Assembly: GCF_019242955.1 (NCBI RefSeq)
Contig: NZ_CP066129.1
Span: 4,071,674-4,135,673, forward strand
From: Morganella morganii
GTDB taxonomy: Bacteria > Pseudomonadota > Gammaproteobacteria > Enterobacterales > Enterobacteriaceae
Direction of reading: 5' to 3'
DNA length: 64,000 nucleotides
Part shown: piece by piece, positions 20,477 to 30,012 of the stretch
Numbering within the stretch: position 1 is the first letter of the stretch
Layout of the letters: each line of letters opens with the position of its first letter
Notes under the pieces: generated by a model
Told to the model about the DNA's origin: nothing
Databases searched by the model: none
What the model saw: the letters and a program-made list of their open reading frames with translations, nothing else
Translations under genes and position numbers: made by a program

Positions 20477-21409
20477 TTAAAATGCTCCCGATGACTTTAT
20501 TTTTAAAAACATTATTTTTCTGCTTAATCTTACTTTTGAACTGAACAAAAACCGAAATACTTTGATATCATTGAACCGTTCCATAACAAAACGCGGAAGC
20601 TTACGTTTATTATTTCGTGATAAATAATCAGAACAGACTTTAACAAACAGCCCTTCAAACATCACTTTTTCATTTGAATTTTTAACGAAAAAACTTTCCA
20701 TCGATAAAACAATCTGCAGGAAAAGGACGGTTTTATTCATACTTTTCTCTGTGGATAAACTGCCGCGATGCTTATAGTAACAATAGATCTGAGTGTCAGT
20801 GATCAGGATATTCTGAGCCGCACAAATAACATTTGCGGTAATCACCACATCTTCATAGCAAAAAATCTCAGGAAACATATCATCCGTCAGGATATCCCGG
20901 CGGATAAATCTGCCGAGTAAATGGCCTTTAACCGTCTTATGTTCCAGATATAATTCTTTCAGTCTGTCCTGAGTGATTGATATAACCGGTTTATCCTCAA
21001 TCACTAATACCGGATTGCGGTCATGATGTTCATCCAGGCGGGTTATCAGTAAATCAAACGGATGCTCCCGTATAATATCCATAACCAGGGTCAGTGCACC
21101 GTTTTTCAGTACATCATCACTGTCTAATGCTGTGATATATTCGCCACGGGACAATGAATACGCATAATGCCGGACTTTACCGACATTAGAAAAATCAACA
21201 GTTTCAACAACTTTAATAAAATTCCGCGGCTGATAACGACTGATAATATCTAATGATTTGTCTGTTGAGCCATCATTAATAATGATCGCTTCAACCCTCT
21301 CCGGAGAACCATTCTCATTCAGGGCATTATCCAGACTCTCTAATGCGGCCAGAATTGATGACTCCGCATTATGTACTGCAATCATGACCGAAATAACCGG
21401 GTTACTCAT
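20477..21409 (-). CDS. Glycosyltransferase family 2
   Basis: A 310-residue GT-A enzyme: VISVMIAVHNAESSILAALE at the start, IIINDGSTDKSLDII near residue 45, and the DxD motif ITALDSDDVL near residue 90. The C-terminal part is basic and lacks clear family markers. I used the ATG at 21409, which has GGAA about eight bases upstream; another ATG lies at 21424. It abuts waaL with no gap and shares its AT-rich composition, so it probably adds a strain-variable outer-core sugar. Donor and acceptor cannot be told from sequence. Confidence 0.8.
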   Translation of the reverse strand: MSNPVISVMIAVHNAESSILAALESLDNALNENGSPERVEAIIINDGSTDKSLDIISRYQPRNFIKVVETVDFSNVGKVRHYAYSLSRGEYITALDSDDVLKNGALTLVMDIIREHPFDLLITRLDEHHDRNPVLVIEDKPVISITQDRLKELYLEHKTVKGHLLGRFIRRDILTDDMFPEIFCYEDVVITANVICAAQNILITDTQIYCYYKHRGSLSTEKSMNKTVLFLQIVLSMESFFVKNSNEKVMFEGLFVKVCSDYLSRNNKRKLPRFVMERFNDIKVFRFLFSSKVRLSRKIMFLKIKSSGAF

Positions 21410-21792
21410 ATCATATTCCAACATTCGTTTTGGTCTGCGAAGTAAACTGATTCAGATTCTGGCGGCCACTGACACACCAACTCCGTAATCATATAAAAAT
21501 TATATAAAAATAATAAATAAATCAGCTTTTGTCGTTGTATGTTCTGATAAAGCAATACTACCCGTAAATGATACAGTAATCATAATATTTTAATACTCTT
21601 ACAATCAGTATTTAAGATAAGTATACGATTTATCTATGATTTTATCTTTAATTAACATTAAAAATGATACCATTTTATGTAAAAACACCAATAATTTGTA
21701 AAATACCAGCAAATTGCACTATCCGACTCAAAGAATGAGTACAGATGAAAAGATAACCCTTTGTAAGCTCTCCTCCGCCGGATAACAGGCAA
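21410..21792. other. AT-rich intergenic region
   Basis: About 380 bp, strongly AT-rich, between the start of the family 2 glycosyltransferase and the rpmG terminator. It must contain the promoter for the glycosyltransferase-waaL pair. No open frame with a ribosome site and no clear operator was seen. Confidence 0.6.
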
Positions 21793-21821
21793 TAAAAAAC
21801 CCGGCCGAAGCCGGGTTTTTT
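21793..21821 (-). terminator. Terminator of the rpmB-rpmG operon
   Basis: The stem AACCCGGC/GCCGGGTT with a short GAA-type loop is flanked by A6 and T6 runs. It lies 18 bp beyond the rpmG stop on the minus strand, and could also work on plus. Confidence 0.88.
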
Positions 21822-21838
21822 CAATCAGAAAGCAGAAA

Positions 21839-22009
<171 letters not shown>

Positions 22010-22017
22010 TCAGCTCC

Positions 22018-22275
<258 letters not shown>

Positions 22276-22320
22276 TCAGCTCGAGCTTTGTATTGGGTGA
22301 GGCTGCCTCGTCAGGCTTAG

Positions 22321-22395
22321 GAGCCCATCTCAGCTTACTTTTGACTCGCCGGGAAATTGCTCTGTCAACCAGCAAAAATATGCTGAGATAGGCTC
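22321..22395 (-). promoter_or_regulatory. Structured leader of rpmB (14-bp inverted repeat)
   Basis: Two arms, 22321-22334 and 22382-22395, pair over 14 positions with a single G-U, enclosing 47 bases. On the minus strand they lie 67-141 bases before the rpmB start, inside the region expected to be leader or promoter. A TTGACA sits between the arms (22363-22368 on minus), but I see no good -10 at the usual distance. It may be a leader RNA structure for ribosomal-protein control or only a promoter-proximal repeat. Confidence 0.45.
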
Positions 22396-22501
22396 TTCTC
22401 GCCAAACCCAAGATCCTCAAAGGTGGCGTAGTATACGCTTTCCGGCGCAAACGCTCAAGACCCGAACAGTAAAGATCGTGTGTTTCTGCGAAAAAAACTG
22501 C

Positions 22502-23176
22502 TCAGATCAGCTCGTGTTCTGCAAACGAAAACGTATTGAATTTCCCGACAATCAGGTGATCCAATACGTTAATCCCCACCAGCTCACATGCCTGAACAAT
22601 TTTTTTTGTCAGCAGACGGTCAGCCCGGCTGGGATTTTCGTTACCGGAGGGGTGATTATGCGCCAGAATCACAGAAACTGCATTCACTTTGAGCGCCAGG
22701 CGCAAAATCTCTCTGGGATGCACTTCCACACAGTTTACCGTACCGGAAAACATCTCTTCATAACGGATAAGCTGGTTCTGATTGTTGAGAAAAAGCACAG
22801 CAAACACTTCCCGCTCCTGCCCGGCCATCCGCTGATTAAGATATGCCTTTACGGTACAGGCACTGCTGAGAAATTGTGTTTCCTGAAACTGGCTGCTGAA
22901 ATAGCGCCGGGACAATTCCACAATCGCCTGCATCTGACAAAATTTACTGTCCCCGATCCCGTTAAGGGGTTTGAATTCCTCATAACCGGCTGTCAGCAAC
23001 CGGTGAAGTGATCCGAAAACCTCCAGCAGATACTCAGCAAACTGCCTGACCGGCCGATCCCGGGTGCCGGTACGTAAAAAAATCGCCAGCAACTCTGAAT
23101 CACTCAGTACCGATGCCCCGTATGCGATCAGTTTCTCTCTCGGCATCAATGCCGTATTTCCGGTTATGTTGTCCAT
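22502..23176 (-). CDS. radC: RadC family JAB1/MPN-domain protein
   Basis: A 224-residue protein with an N-terminal helix-hairpin-helix (LLTAGYEEFKPLNGIGDSKF near residue 60). The MPN/JAMM metalloprotease-like fold follows, with metal motif ILAHNHPSGNENPSRAD near residue 170 and an upstream glutamate. The family (YicR/RadC) is widespread and its function is unsettled; the historical link to DNA repair came from a mutation elsewhere. It is divergent from coaBC, as in E. coli. Length matches E. coli RadC. Confidence 0.92.
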   Translation of the reverse strand: MDNITGNTALMPREKLIAYGASVLSDSELLAIFLRTGTRDRPVRQFAEYLLEVFGSLHRLLTAGYEEFKPLNGIGDSKFCQMQAIVELSRRYFSSQFQETQFLSSACTVKAYLNQRMAGQEREVFAVLFLNNQNQLIRYEEMFSGTVNCVEVHPREILRLALKVNAVSVILAHNHPSGNENPSRADRLLTKKIVQACELVGINVLDHLIVGKFNTFSFAEHELI

Positions 23177-23371
23177 TTATTCTCCGTTTTTTTCCTGTTT
23201 TACCGGAAAAAGTATGTCAGCTCCGGCTGTTTTTCCGCATAAAACCCCCTATTTTTGCGAGGCACGCCGAAGAAAAAACATTATTTAGCTGGATAAATAC
23301 ACAGCACCCTACCTATACGGCGGTGTTGTGGTAAAATCGCCTGTCTCCGAAAAATAACTGGATAAAACACA

Positions 23372-24586
23372 ATGTCCGAACTGACAGGAAAACAGATAGT
23401 TCTGGGTATCAGTGGTGGTATCGCAGCCTATAAAGCCCCTGAGATTGTCCGCCGTCTGCGTGACCGGGGGGCAATTGTCCGTGTCGCTATGACACCTGCT
23501 GCAACCGCATTTATCACCCCGCTCACACTTCAGGCCGTTTCCGGTTTCCCGGTTGCGGAAAGTGTGCTTGACCCGGCAGCTGAGGCGGCAATGGGCCATA
23601 TTGAACTGGGGAAATGGGCAGATCTCATTATTCTCGCGCCCGCCACCGCTGATCTGATTGCCCGCCTGAGTGCCGGTATGGCCAATGACCTGGTCACCAC
23701 TATTTGCCTGGCATCAGATGCCGCCATTGCCGTTTCACCGGCCATGAACCAGCAGATGTACAGAGCGCAGACCACTCAGGAGAACCTCGCGCATCTGGAA
23801 CAGCTCGGTTTTGCCGTCTGGGGGCCGGACAGCGGCAGCCAGGCATGTGGTGACACCGGCCCGGGACGCATGCTGGATCCGTCAGAGATAGTCTCACGGG
23901 CAGAACAGCACTTCCGCAAAAAACAGGACATGGCCGGTATCCGCCTGGCCATCACCGCAGGGCCGACACGCGAAGCACTCGACCCGGTGCGTTTTATCAG
24001 TAATCACAGCTCCGGTAAAATGGGCTTTGCCATTGCTGCCGCGGCCGCAGCACGCGGTGCGGATGTCACTCTGATAGCCGGGCCTGTCACATTACCGACA
24101 CCACCGGGTGTTAAACGTATTGATGTCAGCAGTGCCTGTGAAATGAATGATGCCGCACAGCTGACAGCCCCGCAGCAGGACATTTTTATCGGCTGTGCTG
24201 CTGTGGCCGATTACCGTGCCAAAGCGGTTGCGCCTGAAAAAATTAAAAAACAGGGCGACGAAATCACTTTCACGATGGTGAAAAACCCGGATGTGATCGC
24301 CGGTGTCGGCGCTCTGGAAAAAAACCGTCCGTTTGTGATTGGATTTGCAGCTGAAACCCAAAATGTGGAAGAATACGCGCGCGGCAAGTTGGTGAAAAAG
24401 CAGCTCGATATGATTTGCGCCAATGATGTTTCTGTTGAAAACCAAGGATTTAACAGTGACAACAACGCCCTGCATCTGTACTGGCATACCGGCGATATCA
24501 GCTTACCGAACATGAGCAAATCAGAGCTCAGCCACCATTTACTGGACGAAATACTGAAACACTATGACCAAAAAAATCGACATTAA
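23372..24586 (+). CDS. coaBC: Bifunctional phosphopantothenoylcysteine decarboxylase / phosphopantothenate-cysteine ligase
   Basis: Catalyses two consecutive steps of coenzyme A synthesis. The 404-residue protein has an N-terminal flavodoxin-like decarboxylase ([14 protein letters not shown] at residue 11, PAMNQQMY near residue 124, [12 protein letters not shown] near residue 155). A C-terminal CTP-dependent synthetase follows ([20 protein letters not shown] near residue 194, [15 protein letters not shown]). The stop lies 23 bases inside dut, so the two are coupled as in E. coli. Confidence 0.97.
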   Translation: MSELTGKQIVLGISGGIAAYKAPEIVRRLRDRGAIVRVAMTPAATAFITPLTLQAVSGFPVAESVLDPAAEAAMGHIELGKWADLIILAPATADLIARLSAGMANDLVTTICLASDAAIAVSPAMNQQMYRAQTTQENLAHLEQLGFAVWGPDSGSQACGDTGPGRMLDPSEIVSRAEQHFRKKQDMAGIRLAITAGPTREALDPVRFISNHSSGKMGFAIAAAAAARGADVTLIAGPVTLPTPPGVKRIDVSSACEMNDAAQLTAPQQDIFIGCAAVADYRAKAVAPEKIKKQGDEITFTMVKNPDVIAGVGALEKNRPFVIGFAAETQNVEEYARGKLVKKQLDMICANDVSVENQGFNSDNNALHLYWHTGDISLPNMSKSELSHHLLDEILKHYDQKNRH

Positions 24587-25022
24587 GATTCTTGATCCGC
24601 GCATCGGCGGGGAATTTCCGTTACCGGCCTACGCCACACCGGGCTCTGCGGGTCTCGACTTACGTGCCTGCCTGGATGAAGCCACCGAACTGAAACCGGG
24701 GCAAACGCTGTTACTGCCGACCGGTCTTGCCGTCCATATTGCAGACCCGTCTCTGGCGGCAATGGTGCTGCCGCGTTCCGGGCTCGGCCACAAACATGGC
24801 GTGGTTCTCGGCAATCTGGTGGGCTTAATCGACTCTGACTACCAGGGACAGCTGATGGTATCTGTCTGGAACCGGGGCGACACCACTTTCACGATTGAAC
24901 CGGGCGAACGTATTGCACAGATGATTATCGTTCCTGTTGTTCAGGCTGAATTCAATATTGTTGAAGAATTTACCGAAAGTGAACGCGGAGCCGGCGGATT
25001 TGGCCATTCAGGCCGTCAATAA
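24564..25022 (+). CDS. dut: Deoxyuridine 5'-triphosphate nucleotidohydrolase
   Basis: Hydrolyses dUTP to dUMP, keeping uracil out of DNA and feeding thymidylate synthesis. The 152-residue trimeric dUTPase carries the five family motifs: [17 protein letters not shown] near residue 72, [14 protein letters not shown] near residue 89, GERIAQMI, and the C-terminal [12 protein letters not shown] arm. It overlaps coaBC and is followed by slmA, the E. coli order. Confidence 0.97.
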   Translation: MTKKIDIKILDPRIGGEFPLPAYATPGSAGLDLRACLDEATELKPGQTLLLPTGLAVHIADPSLAAMVLPRSGLGHKHGVVLGNLVGLIDSDYQGQLMVSVWNRGDTTFTIEPGERIAQMIIVPVVQAEFNIVEEFTESERGAGGFGHSGRQ

Positions 25023-25128
25023 TACTAATAACGCCGTTTTATCTCCGTCACTTTTCTGACAGTGGTACTGTTGTACTGCTGTCCGCAGGCAGATGTGTGT
25101 TTGCTTTAACGCAGGGGTTTTATCTGAC

Positions 25129-25722
25129 ATGGCAGAAAGTACAAAAAAGAAGAACAGGCGCGAGGAGATCCTGCAGGCGCTTGCGCAGATGCTTGAGTCC
25201 AGCGACGGCAGTCAGCGTATAACAACCGCTAAGCTTGCCGCCAGCGTAGGGGTTTCAGAAGCAGCGCTCTATCGTCATTTTTCCAGTAAAACAAAAATGT
25301 TCGACAGCCTGATTGTATTTATTGAGGACTCACTGATTTCGCGGATAAACCTTATCCTTCAGGATGAGAAAGAAACCATTTCGCGGATAAAACTGATTCT
25401 GATGCTCCTCTTGGGGTTCTCGGAAAAAAATCCGGGCCTGACCCGTATCATGACCGGTCATGCGCTGATGTTTGAACAGGATAAATTACAGAGCAGAATT
25501 AATCAGTTGTATGAACGAATCGAAGCTCAGTTGCGCCAGGTCTTAAAAGAAAAGCGAATCCGTGACGGCAGCGGTTTTACTTATGACGAAAGCCTGTTAG
25601 CATCTCAGCTACTCGCCTTTTGCGAAGGTATGCTGTCCCGTTTTGTTCGCTCAGAATTTAAATACCGGCCGACACAGGAATTTGAAGCCCGCTGGCCGCT
25701 GATCCTTGCACAACTTCAGTAA
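25129..25722 (+). CDS. slmA: Nucleoid occlusion factor SlmA
   Basis: A TetR-fold DNA-binding protein that blocks FtsZ ring assembly over the nucleoid. With the ATG at 25129 ([20 protein letters not shown]) the protein has 197 residues, like E. coli; an upstream ATG at 25093 would add 12 atypical residues. The helix-turn-helix [20 protein letters not shown] is near residue 35, and the C-terminus [19 protein letters not shown] is strongly conserved. It converges on pyrE across a terminator. Confidence 0.96.
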   Translation: MAESTKKKNRREEILQALAQMLESSDGSQRITTAKLAASVGVSEAALYRHFSSKTKMFDSLIVFIEDSLISRINLILQDEKETISRIKLILMLLLGFSEKNPGLTRIMTGHALMFEQDKLQSRINQLYERIEAQLRQVLKEKRIRDGSGFTYDESLLASQLLAFCEGMLSRFVRSEFKYRPTQEFEARWPLILAQLQ

Positions 25723-25746
25723 CACCGTTTTTAGTTAAACTACTCA

Positions 25747-25778
25747 CCCCGCCCGTTTTATTGGGCGAGGGCTTTTTT
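25747..25778 (+). terminator. Terminator after slmA
   Basis: A GC-rich hairpin (CCGCCC and GGGCGAGG around a TTTTATT loop, one mismatch) is followed by an 8-base T run on plus. It lies between the convergent slmA and pyrE. Confidence 0.75.
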
Positions 25779-25794
25779 TTACCTGCTGTTACGC

Positions 25795-26442
25795 TCAGAT
25801 TTCGATACCGTACTGCTCACGGTAAGCCCGTACAGCCTGTAAATAGGTATCCATTTGCGGATCTTCCGCCAGATAACTGATTAAATCATTCAGTGTGATG
25901 ATGGAGAATACCTGACAACCGTAATCACGTTCCACTTCCTGAACCGCCGATAACTCGCCTTTGCCTTTTTCCTGACGATCAAGACTCAGCATTACACCAG
26001 CAAGTGTTGCGTTATTTTGTCTGATGATTTCCATCGACTCACGAATTGCTGTCCCGGCGGTGATCACGTCATCCACCACCACAATCCGGCCATTCAGCGG
26101 ACTGCCGACCAGTGTTCCGCCTTCCCCGTGGTCTTTGGCTTCTTTGCGGTTAAAACAGTATGGCATATCAAGATCATGATGCTCCGCCAGTGCAACCGCG
26201 GTCGTCGTTGCAATCGGAATGCCTTTATAGGCCGGCCCGAACAGGACATCATATTGCACACCACTGTCACACAATGCCGCAGCATAAAAGCGTCCGAGCA
26301 GCGCCAAATCCCGTCCGGTATTAAATAACCCGGCATTAAAGAAATACGGGCTTTTCCGGCCGGACTTCAGCGTAAATTCACCAAATTTAAGTACCTGTTT
26401 TTTCATCGCAAGTTCAATAAATTCGCGCTGATAAGCTTTCAT
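25795..26442 (-). CDS. pyrE: Orotate phosphoribosyltransferase
   Basis: Makes orotidine 5'-monophosphate from orotate and PRPP in pyrimidine synthesis. The 215-residue protein has [17 protein letters not shown] near residue 20, [10 protein letters not shown] near residue 67 and the PRPP-binding loop [18 protein letters not shown] near residue 120. It follows rph on the same strand, separated by an 80-bp gap that contains an attenuator-like terminator, as in E. coli, where UTP level sets read-through. Confidence 0.97.
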   Translation of the reverse strand: MKAYQREFIELAMKKQVLKFGEFTLKSGRKSPYFFNAGLFNTGRDLALLGRFYAAALCDSGVQYDVLFGPAYKGIPIATTTAVALAEHHDLDMPYCFNRKEAKDHGEGGTLVGSPLNGRIVVVDDVITAGTAIRESMEIIRQNNATLAGVMLSLDRQEKGKGELSAVQEVERDYGCQVFSIITLNDLISYLAEDPQMDTYLQAVRAYREQYGIEI

Positions 26443-26492
26443 CGGGATCTCCTGATTCTGATTTACGGATAACGCGCCTGAATCACAGGCAT

Positions 26493-26520
26493 AAAAAAGG
26501 CGACTATCACGTCGCCTTCT
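26493..26520 (-). terminator. Attenuator between rph and pyrE
   Basis: On the minus strand AAGGCGAC and GTCGCCTT form an 8-bp stem with a six-base loop, followed by T6. It starts 3 bp after the rph stop. In E. coli the same arrangement couples rph translation to pyrE read-through when UTP is low. Here rph is full length, so ribosomes would reach the hairpin. Confidence 0.85.
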
Positions 26521-26522
26521 GA

Positions 26523-27251
26523 TTAATTTTCTAATGCCGCCTTCTGGGCGGAAAAAATGGTTTCCAGCCCGCCCCTTGCAAGGGCCAGTAACGACAGCAA
26601 CTCATCATGACTGAACGGCGCACCTTCTGCCGTGCCCTGGACTTCAATCATCCGTCCGTCATCAATCATGACCACATTCATATCGGTTTCTGCCGCAGAA
26701 TCCTCGACATATTCCAGATCACAACGCGGCTCGCCGTCCACGATACCGACAGAAACGGCGGCAACCATGGATTTCAGCGGGCTGGCTTTCAGCTGGCCTT
26801 TTGCGACCATCTGATTCAGCGCATCCGCCAGCGCCACACAGGCACCACTGATAGCAGCAGTACGGGTACCGCCATCAGCCTGGATAACATCACAGTCGAG
26901 AGTGATGGTGAATTCGCCCAGTTTGGTCAGATCAACCGCAGCGCGCAGCGAACGCGCGATCAGGCGCTGAATTTCCATTGTGCGGCCGGTCTGTTTGCCA
27001 CGGGCAGCTTCGCGGGCATTACGGGAATTGGTCGCACGCGGCAGCATGCCGTATTCGGCAGTGATCCAGCCCTGTCCCTGACCTTTCAGGAAACGCGGCA
27101 CACCTTCTTCAACGGAGGCATTACATAACACTTTAGTGTCACCGAACTCCACCAGCACAGAGCCTTCGGCATGTTTGGTATAATGACGGGTGATAGTAAT
27201 AGGACGCACCTGGTCTGTTCCCCGGCCAGCGGGACGTGATGACTGACTCAT
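26523..27251 (-). CDS. rph: Ribonuclease PH
   Basis: A phosphorolytic 3'-5' exoribonuclease that trims tRNA 3' ends. The 242-residue protein shows [20 protein letters not shown] near residue 16, [14 protein letters not shown] near residue 61, [20 protein letters not shown] near residue 88 and [20 protein letters not shown] near residue 112. It is intact, unlike the frameshifted rph of E. coli K-12. It is divergent from yicC and sits upstream of pyrE. Confidence 0.97.
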   Translation of the reverse strand: MSQSSRPAGRGTDQVRPITITRHYTKHAEGSVLVEFGDTKVLCNASVEEGVPRFLKGQGQGWITAEYGMLPRATNSRNAREAARGKQTGRTMEIQRLIARSLRAAVDLTKLGEFTITLDCDVIQADGGTRTAAISGACVALADALNQMVAKGQLKASPLKSMVAAVSVGIVDGEPRCDLEYVEDSAAETDMNVVMIDDGRMIEVQGTAEGAPFSHDELLSLLALARGGLETIFSAQKAALEN

Positions 27252-27375
27252 AGCGATTCTCCGGTTCAGTTAACTGTTGGGGGCGCATTATACGGCTTAA
27301 ACCGGTGAATGCCTATGCCTTAACACCATAACAGCGCTATAATCAGAGCAATAAATCCATCACAGGACAGATATT

Positions 27376-28239
27376 ATGATCCGTAGTATGACCGCGTTTG
27401 CCCGTCAGGAAGTCAAACGCCCGTGGGGCACCGCCTCATGGGAACTCCGCTCTGTTAACCAGCGCTACCTTGAAACCTACATCCGCCTGCCGGAACAGCT
27501 CCGCAGCCTGGAGCCGGTGATCCGTGAGCGTCTGCGTCAGCGTCTGACCCGCGGCAAAGTGGAGTGTAACCTCCGTTTTGACCTGAGCAGCAACGCGCAA
27601 AGCGGGCTGAATATGAATGAAGAGCTGGCAAAACAGCTGGTCGCGGCAGCAAACTGGGTTAAAAACTACAGTCACGAAGGGGAAATCAACCCGCTGGAAA
27701 TTCTGCGCTGGCCGGGCGTGATGTCTGCACAGGAGCAGGATCTGGATACCATCAGTGAAGAACTGCTGGCAGCACTCGATGATACCATCACGGCCTTTAT
27801 TGATGCCCGCGAACGTGAAGGTGCGGCACTGAAAACCTTAATCGAGCAGCGCCTTGACGGTGTGACAGAAGAAGTCCGCAAAGTCCGCGCACAGATGCCG
27901 GATATCCTGTTATGGCAGCGTGAGCGCCTGCAAAGCAAACTGGATGACGCACAGATCCAGGTGGATCCGAACCGTCTGGAACAGGAACTGATCCTGCTGG
28001 CACAGCGTATTGACGTGGCGGAAGAGTTAGATCGCCTCGATGCGCATGTGAAAGAAACCCATAATATCCTGAAGAAAAAAGAGGCTGTCGGCCGCCGTCT
28101 GGACTTTATGATGCAGGAATTCAACCGTGAATCGAACACCCTCGCCTCAAAATCCATCAATGCCGGTATCACCAGTTCCGCCATTGAACTGAAAGTGCTG
28201 ATTGAGCAGATGCGTGAGCAGATCCAGAATATTGAGTAA
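27376..28239 (+). CDS. yicC: YicC/YloC family endoribonuclease
   Basis: A 287-residue protein of the YicC family, with the signature start MIRSMTAFARQEVKRPWGTA, SVNQRYLETYIRLPE near residue 26 and the highly conserved C-terminus GRRLDFMMQEFNRESNTLAS near residue 240. Members have been reported as endoribonucleases that act on small RNAs. The gene is divergent from rph, as in E. coli, and converges on xanP across a strong hairpin. Confidence 0.94.
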   Translation: MIRSMTAFARQEVKRPWGTASWELRSVNQRYLETYIRLPEQLRSLEPVIRERLRQRLTRGKVECNLRFDLSSNAQSGLNMNEELAKQLVAAANWVKNYSHEGEINPLEILRWPGVMSAQEQDLDTISEELLAALDDTITAFIDAREREGAALKTLIEQRLDGVTEEVRKVRAQMPDILLWQRERLQSKLDDAQIQVDPNRLEQELILLAQRIDVAEELDRLDAHVKETHNILKKKEAVGRRLDFMMQEFNRESNTLASKSINAGITSSAIELKVLIEQMREQIQNIE

Positions 28240-28248
28240 TACATAATA

Positions 28249-28280
28249 CTGACAGCCCGCTGAAATACGCGGGCTGTCAG
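28249..28280. terminator. Hairpin between convergent yicC and xanP
   Basis: A perfect 12-bp inverted repeat, CTGACAGCCCGC and GCGGGCTGTCAG, with an 8-base loop lies ten bases after the yicC stop. T runs on either side are weak. It probably serves both convergent transcripts. Confidence 0.75.
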
Positions 28281-28290
28281 ACGACTTTAA

Positions 28291-29691
28291 TTAAACTTCC
28301 TCTTCCCTCACAGATTCTTCAATATCATCCGGTTCGGTTTCCTTACTGATCGGAATAATTAAATTCAGAATAATGGCTGTCACACCACCCATACAGATCG
28401 GGTTTTCTGCCAGTGCGTAAAGGGATGTCGGCAGGACGTGGAAAACCGCCGGGTCATAAGAGACACCGAGTCCAAGCCCCAGCGAGGTCGCCACAATCAG
28501 GGTTTCACGGCGGCGCAAACCATTCGACAGAATGATGCGTATCCCGGCAATGGCGATCATAGAGAACATCAGTGTCATAGCGCCACCCAGCACCGGTGCC
28601 GGAATCGTTGTAAAAAACCAGCCGATCCCCGGAAACAGCCCCAGAATCACCAGGATAACCGCAATGATTTTCCCGACATGGCGGGAAGCCACTCCGGTCA
28701 TCTGAATGACCCCGTTATTCTGGGCAAAGGTGGTCAGCGGCAGAGAACTCATCGCGGATGCCGCCACAGATACCAGACCATCCGCCATTACCCCGCCTTT
28801 CAGACGGGACTGGAATTCCGGCCCCTGAATTTTCTGCCCGGACACCAGTGCGGTTGCCGTCAGGTCACCAACCGCTTCCAGCACACTGAGCAGATAAATA
28901 ATGGCGACGACCAGGAAATGGGCGAAGTTAAACGAGAAACCATATTTGAACGGCACCGGGATCGTGATAAACGCGGCTTTGCTCATCTGACTGAAATCGA
29001 CCATCCCCAGAAACAGAGCGCAAACATAGCCGGCAATCAGCCCGATCGCGATCCCGCCCATGCGCAGCAGCGGACTTTTGCAGCAGTTAAACCCGATAAC
29101 CACCAGCAGAACCAGTAACCCGACACCGATATTCTGATAATCTCCGAAAGTGCCGGAAGACTTGGCGGAGAAGCCGCCGCCGAAATCAATAATCCCGACT
29201 TTTATCAGACTCAGCCCGATCATCAGAACCACGATACCGCTGACTGTCGGCGTAATCACCCGGCGCAGATAGGGCAGGATAAAAGACGATCCCACAACTA
29301 AGAACGCACCGGCAAACGAGATACCGAAGATAGTGGACAGTAACAGTTCCTCATCAACACCATCAGCCCGCATGCTGGTTCCGATGGCAATCATCACTGT
29401 CACAAATGAAAAGTTAACGGACTGAATCGATAATAACCCCGAGCCGACCATGCCGTAGCGGTTTACCTGCAGCCAGGTGCCGACACCGGAGGCAATCATG
29501 GCCATGGAAACAAGATACGCATTGGTCTCAGGCGATAACTGTAAGGCAGTACCGACAATCAGCGCCGGTGTGACCATCGGGACAAAAATTGCCAGCAGAT
29601 GGGTCACGGCACCAATAATCGCCTGTAAAAACGGGGGTTTATCCTCGAGCTGGTAAATAAGATCAGATGCTGTGTTTTGTTGATCAGACAT
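28291..29691 (-). CDS. xanP: Xanthine permease XanP (NCS2 family)
   Basis: A 466-residue inner-membrane nucleobase:cation symporter with the 14-segment UraA-like fold. The NAT signature QNNGVIQMTGVASR is near residue 326, preceded by LEAVGDLTATALVSGQ near residue 267, both typical of the xanthine transporters XanP/XanQ. E. coli xanP lies in the same general neighbourhood, which favours XanP. The acidic C-terminal tail (KETEPDDIEESVREEEV) is cytoplasmic. A CRP-like site lies about 200 bp upstream. Confidence 0.87.
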   Translation of the reverse strand: MSDQQNTASDLIYQLEDKPPFLQAIIGAVTHLLAIFVPMVTPALIVGTALQLSPETNAYLVSMAMIASGVGTWLQVNRYGMVGSGLLSIQSVNFSFVTVMIAIGTSMRADGVDEELLLSTIFGISFAGAFLVVGSSFILPYLRRVITPTVSGIVVLMIGLSLIKVGIIDFGGGFSAKSSGTFGDYQNIGVGLLVLLVVIGFNCCKSPLLRMGGIAIGLIAGYVCALFLGMVDFSQMSKAAFITIPVPFKYGFSFNFAHFLVVAIIYLLSVLEAVGDLTATALVSGQKIQGPEFQSRLKGGVMADGLVSVAASAMSSLPLTTFAQNNGVIQMTGVASRHVGKIIAVILVILGLFPGIGWFFTTIPAPVLGGAMTLMFSMIAIAGIRIILSNGLRRRETLIVATSLGLGLGVSYDPAVFHVLPTSLYALAENPICMGGVTAIILNLIIPISKETEPDDIEESVREEEV

Positions 29692-29885
29692 CTCTTCTCT
29701 CCTGTACGTGAATTTGACTATCTGACTCTGTTAATAACTATCTGTTTTTATTTAAGACTCTTGTGGAGAACAGACGGCTGTCATGCAATCTGTATCAACA
29801 GATAAAGCAATAACCACACCAGGAGAGGGTATAAACGGGGAAAAGGGTTATAAAATGTGATTAATAACGGAGTTTTTGATCACTT

Positions 29886-29901
29886 TGTGAAATTGTTCAC
29901 T
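29886..29901. promoter_or_regulatory. Putative CRP site upstream of xanP
   Basis: The sequence TGTGAAATTGTTCACT matches the CRP pattern TGTGA-N6-TCACA except for the last base. It lies in the 321-bp region 29692-30012, about 195 bp before the xanP start, with no other promoter to serve, since tehA ends at 30013. The distance is long, so the transcript start would need to lie well upstream of the gene. Confidence 0.5.
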
Positions 29902-29988
29902 ATTCGTACTGATGACATCAGGATGCCGGTGATTTGCAGTGCAGATATCATTATGAGAATGATGATTAATAAACAATCAAATTGATAA

Positions 29989-30005
29989 CCGCCGGTAACC
30001 GGCGG
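29989..30005 (-). terminator. Possible terminator after tehA
   Basis: The perfect 7-bp repeat CCGCCGG and CCGGCGG with a TAA loop begins 8 bp beyond the tehA stop. The minus-strand tail is only modestly T-rich, so termination may be weak. Confidence 0.5.
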
Positions 30006-30012
30006 CTGAATA

